A stretch of 41,543 nucleotides of DNA, taken from contig NZ_JADCUC010000010.1 of assembly GCF_016464365.1 (NCBI RefSeq), forward strand, positions 1 through 41,543, in the 5' to 3' direction. This DNA is from Sandaracinobacteroides hominis. GTDB taxonomy: Bacteria; Pseudomonadota; Alphaproteobacteria; Sphingomonadales; Sphingomonadaceae. The translations under genes and the position numbers were made by a program. Shown piece after piece: positions 26,875 to 34,524 of this stretch; position 1 is the stretch's first letter; the number at the start of each line of letters is the position of its first letter. The notes beneath the pieces are model-generated. The model worked only from the letters and a program-made list of their open reading frames with translations, did no database searches and was not told the origin of the DNA.

Positions 26875-27066
26875 CGTCAGTTGTCCTTTTCTAGTGATGT
26901 CGGGAACACGAGCAAACGCACCCGCCGGCGCCGCGCCCGCCACCAGGAGAGCGGTGAGGGCTTGGAGCAATTGGCGGCGATTTTGCTTCGATCGTTCCTT
27001 TCGGCGGCTTAGATACGCAGGGAACGGCATCATGAAATCCAGCGGGAATGGCGGACGGCCATAAAT

Positions 27067-27082
27067 CCGGTTATGGAACCGG
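27067..27082. promoter_or_regulatory. CCGGTT-N4-AACCGG dyad in divergent promoter
   Basis: This perfect 6-bp dyad lies immediately before the lysR start (27084) in the spacer shared with the divergent detoxification operon. LysR regulators bind such short interrupted dyads and often repress themselves. Its closeness to the start codon suggests an autoregulatory site, but its size leaves room for chance. Confidence 0.45.
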
Positions 27083-27083
27083 A

Positions 27084-27962
27084 ATGTCCCTCCTGCAGTT
27101 GCGCACCTTCGTCGAAGTCTACCGCCGTCGTTCACTGAGCGAGGCGGCCCGGGCAATCGGCATCACCCAACCGGCTGCGTCGCAGCACATCGCATCGCTC
27201 GAGGCGCAATTGGGCCGTCCCTTGTTCGATCGCCATTCGCGGGGTGTTCGACCAACAGCGATTGCCGACGATCTCGCGGCTTCGATCGGAAGCAGCCTCG
27301 ACACGGCGGAATCGGCACTGGCCAGCGCGCGGGCCCGATCGTCGCGCATCTCGGGCACGGTCCACATCGCCGCGCCGTCGGACCTACTGGGAGAGATGAT
27401 CGCGCCCCGACTGGCGCCGCTGCTGGATGCGGGGCTAGACCTGCGCCTGCATATCGGCGGGCGCGAGGCGCTCTATGCCTTGCTGCTCGAAGACAAGGTG
27501 CACCTAGCCGTCACCGCCTCGCAGCCCGAAGATCCGCGGTTGGCCTTTCATGCGCTGGGCGAAGAGCACCTGCGCGCCGTAGCCTCGCCCGCCGTGGCCA
27601 TGCGGATTGCCGAATTGCCGCTTGCCGACGGGCTCAACCGGACGGCCCACCTCGCCTACGACCTCGACCGACCGCTGCTGCGTACCTGGCTCCATGCAAA
27701 CCAGATCGAGCTGACGAGCCAGCCCGCGTTGACCGCGCCCGATCTGAGGGTGCTACGGTCGGGATTGTGCGCGGGTCTCGGCTGGACGGTGATGCCCGGC
27801 TATCTCACCCGCAGCGAACGCGCTGCCTGCACGCTGATCGAGATACCTGCCCCGGTCACGGTGCCGCGCAACGCTTACTACCTCGTCTGGGCACGCTCAT
27901 CGCTGCGACACCCGCGCGTGGCCATGGCTCGGGACGCCCTGATTGCTGCACTCCGAAAATAA
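27084..27962 (+). CDS. LysR family transcriptional regulator
   Basis: A 292-residue LysR-type regulator. The N-terminal winged helix is clear (LQLRTFVEVYRRRSLSEAAR and ITQPAASQHIASLEAQLGRP), followed by a periplasmic-binding-like effector domain (ISGTVHIAAPSDLLGEMIAP, GLGWTVMPGYL). It is divergent from the DJ-1/gloA/OYE operon and therefore its likely activator, replacing the TetR-type NemR that controls nemA-gloA in E. coli. ATG 27084 starts MSLLQLRTF, the usual family N-terminus; the upstream extension is spurious. The inducer is unknown, presumably an electrophile. Confidence 0.9.
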   Translation: MSLLQLRTFVEVYRRRSLSEAARAIGITQPAASQHIASLEAQLGRPLFDRHSRGVRPTAIADDLAASIGSSLDTAESALASARARSSRISGTVHIAAPSDLLGEMIAPRLAPLLDAGLDLRLHIGGREALYALLLEDKVHLAVTASQPEDPRLAFHALGEEHLRAVASPAVAMRIAELPLADGLNRTAHLAYDLDRPLLRTWLHANQIELTSQPALTAPDLRVLRSGLCAGLGWTVMPGYLTRSERAACTLIEIPAPVTVPRNAYYLVWARSSLRHPRVAMARDALIAALRK

Positions 27963-28257
27963 TGGTGGCCACGCCTGTTGGGCCGTGAGCGCAATGTCGG
28001 GTCTGAACCAGTTGAGCGCTGGCGAAACGAATGGCGGCTTTCGGGATCGTCGGCTACAAGGCCGAACGTCCGAATTTAGGGCCCATTGCTGCCAGACGGT
28101 TTCACGGCGACCGAGCGGCAGGTTTTGGTAGAAGCTGTCGTTGAAAGCGCGACCGGCGAACGACGCATCTTGGTCGACACGAGCCCCACAGCAAGTCCTG
28201 CGCATCCTCGTCGGCAAGCGTTCTGCAGATGGCCAATTTGGCCATAGGAGAACGATC
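27963..28257. other. Spacer between detoxification block and recombinase
   Basis: No gene is supported in this 295-bp interval; the frames on both strands are short or lack start signals. A ribosome-binding site for the recombinase (AGGAG, 28246-28250) lies at its right end. A change in gene content from metabolic to mobile and defence genes occurs here, so it may contain an old element boundary. Confidence 0.4.
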
Positions 28258-28890
28258 ATGGAGATGCCTGAAACAGAACTTACCGCCACCAAGCGCCCGG
28301 TCTGGAATGCCGGAAGGACCGTGGGTGCAAAGCGGGCTTTGAAACCGAAGCAGATTTGGGAGATCCGTTTCTACCTCAATCAGCGCCGCCGCCTGCGAGA
28401 TCGGGCGCTGTTCGATCTGGCGATCGACAGCAAGCTTCGGGGCTGCGACCTCGTGCAGATGAAGATCGGCGACCTTGTCAGCGGTGGCCAGATCCGAACG
28501 CGGGCAATCGTCATGCAGCAGAAAACAGGACGGCCCGTTCAATTCGAACTGCTGCCAGATGCTCGGGCCAGCTTGCTGGCGTGGCTCGAACGCCGGGGCG
28601 GCACAGTGGACGATTATGTGTTCCCGAGCCGGGTCGATCACAATGGGCACCTGAGCACACGGCAGTACGCTCGGCTTGTCGACGAATGGGTGACAGGCGT
28701 CGGCCTGATGCGGAGCGAGTATGGTACGCACTCACTTCGCCGAACGAAGGCATCGATCATCTACAGAGCGACCGGCAATCTGCGGGCTGTCCAGATTCTT
28801 CTCGGCCATAGCAAGATCGAGAACACGGTGCGTTATCTTGGAATCGACGTGGAAGACGCACTCGCACTTGCCGAGAACACCGAGATCTGA
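28258..28890 (+). CDS. Minimal tyrosine recombinase (phage-integrase family)
   Basis: A 210-residue tyrosine recombinase with catalytic domain but no full core-binding domain. Arg61 (SKLRGCDL), Lys89 (QQKTGRP), His158-x-x-Arg161 (THSLRRT), His184 (LLGHSKIENT) and Tyr193 (VRYLGI) are all present, so it may be active. Short integrases of this kind are common in proteobacterial mobile regions, often without a visible element attached. ATG 28258 follows AGGAG by 7 nt; the upstream frame extension is not convincing. A 14-bp hairpin follows. It could relate to the tRNA-Lys fragment at 11952, but nothing in the sequence links them directly. Confidence 0.85.
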   Translation: MEMPETELTATKRPVWNAGRTVGAKRALKPKQIWEIRFYLNQRRRLRDRALFDLAIDSKLRGCDLVQMKIGDLVSGGQIRTRAIVMQQKTGRPVQFELLPDARASLLAWLERRGGTVDDYVFPSRVDHNGHLSTRQYARLVDEWVTGVGLMRSEYGTHSLRRTKASIIYRATGNLRAVQILLGHSKIENTVRYLGIDVEDALALAENTEI

Positions 28891-28898
28891 ACCTGCTG

Positions 28899-28932
28899 GC
28901 GCCCGTGCCCGGGGCGTGCCGGGCACGGGCGC
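28899..28932 (+). terminator. Perfect 14-bp hairpin after recombinase
   Basis: GCGCCCGTGCCCGG and CCGGGCACGGGCGC are exact inverted arms with a 6-nt loop, starting 8 bp after the recombinase stop codon. It is very GC-rich and is followed by TGGGACATTG, not a T-run. It is probably a terminator and possibly also a recombination-related dyad. Confidence 0.6.
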
Positions 28933-29131
28933 TGGGACATTGCCGTCGTTCTGTCACGACGTGTTCAACGGCAACTTTTTGCCAAAAGGCGACGCTCAAT
29001 GCTCGCTGGACTGGCCACGCACAGGGGCTGCAATAGGGCTGGCAGCGGACTAGTGGCTTTTGGACAAGAATTTCTGAATGCAGTCGATCAAAGGATCGTC
29101 TGTTTGAGGATTCGTGGTAGGGATCTCTGTC

Positions 29132-29752
29132 ATGCCGGTCTATTTCATTCACCAGATCAGCACGGGTGAGCCACGCCTTAAGATAGGGCGTGCCAAGGAT
29201 ATTTGCCGGCGCCGAGACATATTACAGACCGGAAATCCTGAAACTCTCGTTTTGGTCGGCTGGATCAATACAAATGCAGAGAGCGCACTCGAAGCGCAGC
29301 TGCACCGGAAATATAGCGCGCGGCGCACCGCCGGAGAGTGGTTTCGGCTCGAGCCCGCGGAGATTCTGGAAGACCTTAAATGGGCTGGCAGCAACGGCTT
29401 CGTCGCCCGCAATGCCGATGCCTTCGAGATTGTCGCTCATGACCGCGACGCGCTCCCCGAGCATCTGGGCGTGTGGGAATGGTCGGACCTCGAGCTCGAC
29501 GAATGCTGTCCCTTCTGCGGCTCGCTATGCGGCATGCATTTCCAGGAGGCCTCGCAAGCCTATTATTGCATCAGCTGTAGGCGGCTCAGCGACTTTGCCG
29601 AGCAGGTTCCCGACTTCGACTGCGAGGAAGACTATCTCGCCTGGAAGGCCGACAATCCCGAGCCGTTGCCGACCGGCATGGACCGCTTCGTCATCCTCGG
29701 CCCATCGCCCGACTTTCCCGAACATCTGCAGCGCAACCGGCGCCTGCGCTAG
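29132..29752 (+). CDS. GIY-YIG/T5orf172-type nuclease-like protein with zinc ribbon
   Basis: A 206-residue protein. Residues 1-80 match the T5orf172/Mug113 branch of GIY-YIG nucleases: VYFIHQ (Tyr4), LKIGRAKDICRRRDILQTG with KIG at 17-19 and a basic Arg, and GEWFRL with the metal-binding Glu69. The second half carries a putative zinc ribbon (CCPFCG near 125-130 and YYCISC near 144-149). Members of this branch occur near phage- and defence-related genes; the DNA target is unknown. ATG 29132 was preferred over a GTG six codons upstream. It precedes the ietAS pair with a 248-bp gap. Confidence 0.8.
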   Translation: MPVYFIHQISTGEPRLKIGRAKDICRRRDILQTGNPETLVLVGWINTNAESALEAQLHRKYSARRTAGEWFRLEPAEILEDLKWAGSNGFVARNADAFEIVAHDRDALPEHLGVWEWSDLELDECCPFCGSLCGMHFQEASQAYYCISCRRLSDFAEQVPDFDCEEDYLAWKADNPEPLPTGMDRFVILGPSPDFPEHLQRNRRLR

Positions 29753-30000
29753 CTGCCCCTTGGCGCATCGAGGCCGCGCTTGTGCCTGCAGTCGGTCGCC
29801 CCATGGTTCCGGCTACCAGCCGGCGCGGCAAGGCTGGCCGATCGTCTCTCGTTGTTGAACGCGTTGTCATAGCGCCGGAAAGAGGATAGATCGCGATACG
29901 ACTTGGGGGCAGTCGAGCTAAAGCGCGTCTTCCGAGCGTTGCCGCAACAGACAGCGCGAGTGGAAAACATGGTGTACCAGAGCGATTCGAGTTCGGAACA
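29753..30000. promoter_or_regulatory. Upstream region of the ietAS operon
   Basis: 248 bp without a gene. It should hold the ietAS promoter; a TTGAAC hexamer near 29854 could serve as -35, but no good -10 is seen. No strong ribosome-binding site precedes ietA. Confidence 0.35.
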
Positions 30001-30975
30001 ATGACTAAGGCCACGCATATCGTCGCCTTGCTCCAAAGTCATTTCGACGGGGACGATGAGCATTTCATGACGGTCGCCATGCAGGCGGCCGCTAATGAGG
30101 CGCGCCTGGGCCACGGCAAGGTCGCGCAGCAGTTGCGCGACATGGTCGACGAGGCGCGCGCGCGCAAAAAGATCAAAGGCCGCGCGGTGCCGATGGTTCA
30201 GCCGCGCGGCGAGCTCGCCAATCTGGTCGCGGCCAAATATGTCGACACCCGGATCTCGAGCATGGTCCTGCCCGACCATCTTCGCGATCGTCTCGAGCGC
30301 GTGATCCTCGAACAGCGCCAGGCCTTTCGGCTGCGTCAGCATGGCCTGCAGCCGCGCCGCAAGCTGCTGCTGATTGGTCCTCCGGGCGCGGGCAAGACCA
30401 TGACCGCAGCCGCCATGGCCGGCGAGCTTAAGCTCCCGCTCTTCTCGGTGCTGCTCGACGGTCTCCTGACCAAGTTCATGGGCGAGACCGCCTCGAAGCT
30501 GCGCGCAGTCTTCTCGGCCATGGTCGAGACGCGCGGCGTCTATTTCTTCGACGAGTTCGATGCGATCGGCGCGCGGCGCAGCGAGCGCAACGATGTTGGC
30601 GAGATCCGCCGCGTGCTCAACTCCTTCCTCCAATTTCTAGAGGAGGACGACAGTGAAGGTCTCATTGTCGCCGCGACGAACCATCCCGAGCTGCTCGACC
30701 CGGCCCTGTTCCGCCGGTTCGACGACGTGATCGAATATGCCCTGCCGAGCGCCGATGTGGCCCGCGCCATCCTCGAGGGGCGCTTGTCCACCTTCGACAC
30801 CGGATCGCTCGAATGGGACCGGGCGACAAAGGAGATCGAGGGCTTGAGCCAAGCCGATCTCTCCAGGATCGCCGACGAGGCAGCCAAGCGCACGCTGCTA
30901 GGCGGACGCGAAAGCGTCGAGACCGATGATCTTCTGGCCGCCATCGCGGAGCGCAAGGCGGCGGCGCGTCGGTAA
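30001..30975 (+). CDS. ietA: IetA-like AAA ATPase (antitoxin/defence component)
   Basis: A 324-residue AAA+ ATPase. Walker A GPPGAGKT (126-133), Walker B YFFDEF (181-186), sensor-1 Asn227 (AATNHPE) and arginine finger in LFRRFDD (238-239). The N-terminal helical region (EARLGHGKVAQQLRDMVDEA) is typical of the IetA group. In the Agrobacterium Ti-plasmid ietA-ietS locus the ATPase counteracts the protease, giving plasmid stability and incompatibility; homologous ATPase-protease pairs are also reported as anti-phage systems. The protease gene starts 2 nt after this stop codon. The start at 30001 is supported by N-terminal similarity rather than by a ribosome-binding site. Confidence 0.85.
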   Translation: MTKATHIVALLQSHFDGDDEHFMTVAMQAAANEARLGHGKVAQQLRDMVDEARARKKIKGRAVPMVQPRGELANLVAAKYVDTRISSMVLPDHLRDRLERVILEQRQAFRLRQHGLQPRRKLLLIGPPGAGKTMTAAAMAGELKLPLFSVLLDGLLTKFMGETASKLRAVFSAMVETRGVYFFDEFDAIGARRSERNDVGEIRRVLNSFLQFLEEDDSEGLIVAATNHPELLDPALFRRFDDVIEYALPSADVARAILEGRLSTFDTGSLEWDRATKEIEGLSQADLSRIADEAAKRTLLGGRESVETDDLLAAIAERKAAARR

Positions 30976-30977
30976 CG

Positions 30978-33476
30978 ATGGCAGACGAGGACGCGCGGCC
31001 GCACCCGCATATCTATCTCCGGTCCAACGGTGCACGCCAGGGCTACACCGCCCATCAGGGCGGCGGAGATGGCGGTGGCGGTCCGCCGCAGCGCAACCGG
31101 GCCGATCACGCCAATGCCTTGACCCAGGCCCTGACCCAGGTCGTGCAGCAGGGCGAGACGATCCTCGCCAATCGCGAAGCCAATGTCGCTGCCGGCACCA
31201 AGGGTTTCTACATCGAATTTACGCTGCCTGAAGCCCAGGCCGACATCGTCGACAAGCTGGAGAACCGGCGCGGCAAGTTTCCGATTGAGCTGGTCAATGT
31301 CCGCGCCGCCGACGCCGGCCAGGTCTTCGCGACCGTCTTCGTCCCCGAGAAGCAGAAGGACTATTATCTCAAGAAGGTCGCTGCCTACCGCGATGAGGAC
31401 AGCGTCAAAGAGAAGATCCGCGAAGACGGCACGGTCGAGGAGGTTCGCAAGCCAAAGAACCAGCTGCTCGTCGCATCGATCGAAACGGCCCGCCTCGCGG
31501 TCGCGCGGTCATTCTACACCGACCAGCCCGATCTTTTCCCCGCTCCGGGCCAGGCGGCATGGTGGGAAATCTGGCTCCGCAAAGGAACGCGGCCCGCCTT
31601 CGACACCGCGGCGCTGGCTCTGGAGCTTGGCGTGCGCGAGCACAGTCTGGAGTTCGCCGAACGCGAGGTCGTGATCGCGCGCAGCACGCCCGAGCAGCTC
31701 GGGCGCGTTGTCGCCCACACCGACAGCGTCGCCGAAATCCGCCTCGCACGCGATACGCCGTCCTTCTTCATGGGCATGCATGGCGCGGAACAACGGGCCT
31801 GGAGCGCCGATCTCGCCGGACGGCTCGTCCCTTGCGCCGACGACGCCCCGGCGGTCTGCCTACTCGATTCCGGGACGACCATGGGCCACGCCCTCATCGC
31901 TCCTTATCTCAACGCTGCGGACCAGCAGGCCTTCGACGCCGGATGGAGTGTCGAGGATTCTAGCAATCAAGTCCATGGCGGGCACGGCACGCAGATGTCC
32001 GGGACGGCGCTCTACGGCGACCTCATGGAGGTGCTCGATGGCAATGGCCCGGTGGAGGTTCGCCACCGCCTGGAATCGGTCAAGATCCTGCCCGACCACG
32101 GTGCTAACGATCCTGATCTCTACGGCGCCATCACCGCCCAATCGATCGCGCGGGCCGAGATCGTCGCTCCCAACCGCCCGCGTGCCATCTGCCTCGCCAT
32201 TACGAGCTTTGGCGATCATTGGCGCGGACGCCCCTCCTCCTGGTCGGCCAAGCTCGACGCCATGACCTTCGGGCGCGACGAGGTCCAGCGTTTCATGGCT
32301 GTCGCCGCAGGCAATATTGGAGGCCAGATCGTCGCAGCGGACTATCCCACCCGCAACGACACCATGCCGATCGAAAACCCGGCCCAAGCCTGGAATGTGC
32401 TGACCGTCGGCGCCTTCACCGAGCGCACCGTCATCACAGATCCCGCCTTTGCCGGATGGAGTGCGCTCGGCCTTGCCGGCGACATCATGCCGCGCAGCCG
32501 TACCTCGGTGAGCTGGCACCGCGAATGGCCTTTGAAGCCGGACGTTGTCTTCGAAGGCGGCAATATCGGTCATGACCCTGCCACCGGGAACGGCGATCAT
32601 GTCGATGATCTTGCCCTGCTCACCACCTATCGCATTACCGCCGAGCGCCCGTTCACGACGACCGGGGACACGAGCGCGGCGACGGCGCTCGCGGCCCGGA
32701 TGGGCGCGCAGATCCTGGCGGAGAAGCCAGCACTGTGGCCGGAGACCGTGCGCGGCCTCATCGTCCATTCAGCTGAATGGACTCCGGCGATGCGTGCGAA
32801 CCAAGGCGCGATCGGCAAACCCGCCCTGCTACGCCGTTATGGGTTCGGCGTCCCTTCACTAGCAAGAGCGCTGGGCAGCCTCGACCACGACGTGACGATC
32901 GTCGCCGAGGAGATGCTCGTCCCATTCAAGATGAAGAGCGGCAAGGCGGTCACTGACGAACTCGCCGTCCATGCTCTGCCTTGGCCGCGCGAGACGCTGC
33001 TGGCGCTCGGCGAAGCGCAGGTCCAACTGCGGATCACACTCAGCTATTTCATCGAACCCAATCCTGGTGAGCGGGGCCTGTCGCGCCGCCATGTCTATGC
33101 CAGCCACGGCCTTCGCTTCGACCTCAAACATGCCGACGAACAGCTCGACGTGTTCTTGCGTCGACGCACCTCGGAAGCCGGAGCACGGCCGCCGGCGCGC
33201 ACCGCGCCGGACACCGGCTGGACCGTCGGTCCCCAGCTGCGCAGCCGCGGCTCGCTTCATGCCGATATCTGGGAAGGCATGGCGACCGAACTCGCCGCCC
33301 GCGATGCGATCATCGTCTATCCGACCGGGGGCTGGTGGCGCGAGAACGTCGCCCAGGGACATGTCGGTGAAGCGGTGCGATACAGCCTGATCGCCAGCAT
33401 TAGGGCCGCTCCAGGAGCGGAGCTATATGCTGAGGTCAAGGCGCAAATCGTCCCCGAAGTTATTATCGAAGCGTAG
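30978..33476 (+). CDS. ietS: IetS-like subtilisin (S8) protease
   Basis: An 832-residue S8-family serine protease. Catalytic triad: Asp297 (VCLLDSGTT), His336 (GGHGTQMSG), Ser566 (TTGDTSAATA); oxyanion Asn446 (AAGNIGG). The first about 280 residues form an extension without a signal peptide, so it acts inside the cell; the C-terminal about 200 residues form strand-rich domains. In the known IetAS systems the protease is the toxic effector. Partner and gene order (ATPase first, 2-nt gap) match. It is intact and well suited to stabilise the transposon's replicon or abort phage infection; the protein target is unknown. Confidence 0.88.
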   Translation: MADEDARPHPHIYLRSNGARQGYTAHQGGGDGGGGPPQRNRADHANALTQALTQVVQQGETILANREANVAAGTKGFYIEFTLPEAQADIVDKLENRRGKFPIELVNVRAADAGQVFATVFVPEKQKDYYLKKVAAYRDEDSVKEKIREDGTVEEVRKPKNQLLVASIETARLAVARSFYTDQPDLFPAPGQAAWWEIWLRKGTRPAFDTAALALELGVREHSLEFAEREVVIARSTPEQLGRVVAHTDSVAEIRLARDTPSFFMGMHGAEQRAWSADLAGRLVPCADDAPAVCLLDSGTTMGHALIAPYLNAADQQAFDAGWSVEDSSNQVHGGHGTQMSGTALYGDLMEVLDGNGPVEVRHRLESVKILPDHGANDPDLYGAITAQSIARAEIVAPNRPRAICLAITSFGDHWRGRPSSWSAKLDAMTFGRDEVQRFMAVAAGNIGGQIVAADYPTRNDTMPIENPAQAWNVLTVGAFTERTVITDPAFAGWSALGLAGDIMPRSRTSVSWHREWPLKPDVVFEGGNIGHDPATGNGDHVDDLALLTTYRITAERPFTTTGDTSAATALAARMGAQILAEKPALWPETVRGLIVHSAEWTPAMRANQGAIGKPALLRRYGFGVPSLARALGSLDHDVTIVAEEMLVPFKMKSGKAVTDELAVHALPWPRETLLALGEAQVQLRITLSYFIEPNPGERGLSRRHVYASHGLRFDLKHADEQLDVFLRRRTSEAGARPPARTAPDTGWTVGPQLRSRGSLHADIWEGMATELAARDAIIVYPTGGWWRENVAQGHVGEAVRYSLIASIRAAPGAELYAEVKAQIVPEVIIEA

Positions 33477-33935
33477 CGCAGCTATCCGCGTTCGCGTCAC
33501 CTACGGGCAGCTTTCAGGGTCGATTGGGGAAACTTGAAATGGCCGCATTGATGGCGCCTTCCGGACGGTCCGGTTCGGAGTGTCATACTGGCAAGTTTTG
33601 TCAGGAGCCGACGTTCGCGGTGGCTGATCTGACCGACCGGGTTTGGTCGGCACCTGCCGTCCCGACTAGGAAGGTCGATTGAGAACGATGGTCCCCGTAA
33701 CGCCGAACCACGGCCACGGGACGGGCTTTCCCAAATCCTGTTCCCGATTGCCTTTTCCCGAAATGGTGTCGGATCGACGGAAAAATGGGACGCTGTAACC
33801 TGCCGAGAAACACATGTTTTCGGACACCCTTGGGTGATCCCTCGGCTTTGGTCGGCAATCCTGCGCCTGAATAGTCGACAAACCCTGTCGCTTTGACGTA
33901 GTGTACGACAAAGTGGTTTTGAGGGTTTGTCGTAC
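33477..33935. other. Non-coding region upstream of second resolvase
   Basis: 459 bp without a supportable gene. It contains resolvase-site-like dyads at the right end and, at 33805-33831, an inverted diverged copy of the sequence found at 11745-11770 just inside the left end. Open frames on the minus strand lack starts and are not protein-like. Confidence 0.5.
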
Positions 33936-33936
33936 A
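33873..33936. promoter_or_regulatory. Putative res subsites of Tn3 no. 2
   Basis: TGTACGACAAA (33902-33912) and TTTGTCGTACA (33926-33936) form a perfect 11-bp inverted repeat with a 13-bp spacer, ending at the resolvase start codon. A looser dyad (GTCGACAAACCCTGTCGC, from about 33874) lies just upstream. This matches the expected arrangement of resolvase-binding subsites beside tnpR and implies autorepression. Confidence 0.65.
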
Positions 33937-34520
33937 TGCTGGTCGGATATATGCGAGTGTCATCGGCCGATGATCGCCAAACTGTCGATCTTCAGCGCGA
34001 CGCTCTGGTCGCGGCGGGTGTCGATCCGCGTAATTTGCATACTGATAAGGCATCGGGAGCACGCGACGATCGACCGGGCCTGAAGGACTGCCTCGATTAT
34101 TTGAGTGCGGGTGATACGCTGATCGTGTGGAAACTCGATCGGCTTGGGCGATCGTTGCCGCATTTGCTGGCGATCGTCTCTGACCTAAAGGCGCGTGGCA
34201 TCGCGTTCCGTTCGCTGACTGAGCAGATGGATACGAACACGCCGCACGGCGAACTGCTATTTTCGCTGTTCGGCGCGCTGGCGCAATATGAGCGCGCGCT
34301 GACGCGCGAGCGGGTGATGGCGGGACTGGCGGCTGCAAAGCGTCGAGGGCGCCAGGGTGGACGGCCTCCCATGATCGACACTGAGACCCTTGAACGGATT
34401 ACTGCCGCGCTTGATGGCGGAGCAAGCAAGGCATCCGTTTGTCGCACCTTCAAGGTGCCGCGTTCGACCTTGATTGGCACTCTTGCCCGGATCGGTTGGG
34501 CGCCGCCCGCTAGAGCCTAA
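33936..34520 (+). CDS. tnpR: Tn3-family resolvase (serine recombinase)
   Basis: A 194-residue serine resolvase. MLVGYMRVSS carries the nucleophile Ser9; DRPGLKDCLDYLSAGDTLIV, KLDRLGRSLPHLL and GELLFSLFGALAQYERALTR follow. The C-terminal helix-turn-helix is DGGASKASVCRTFKVPRSTL. ATG 33936 lies at the end of a perfect res dyad; an upstream TTG start would read through that site. tnpA follows 4 nt downstream in the same orientation, unlike the divergent arrangement in Tn3 no. 1. It is not closely similar to the first resolvase, so the two transposons belong to different lineages. Confidence 0.92.
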   Translation: MLVGYMRVSSADDRQTVDLQRDALVAAGVDPRNLHTDKASGARDDRPGLKDCLDYLSAGDTLIVWKLDRLGRSLPHLLAIVSDLKARGIAFRSLTEQMDTNTPHGELLFSLFGALAQYERALTRERVMAGLAAAKRRGRQGGRPPMIDTETLERITAALDGGASKASVCRTFKVPRSTLIGTLARIGWAPPARA

Positions 34521-34524
34521 CCCG

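Noticed and set aside
33601-34338. Long minus-strand open frame upstream of and across tnpR
   Set aside because: It is antisense to the resolvase and the res dyads, Arg/Pro-rich, and has no start signal.
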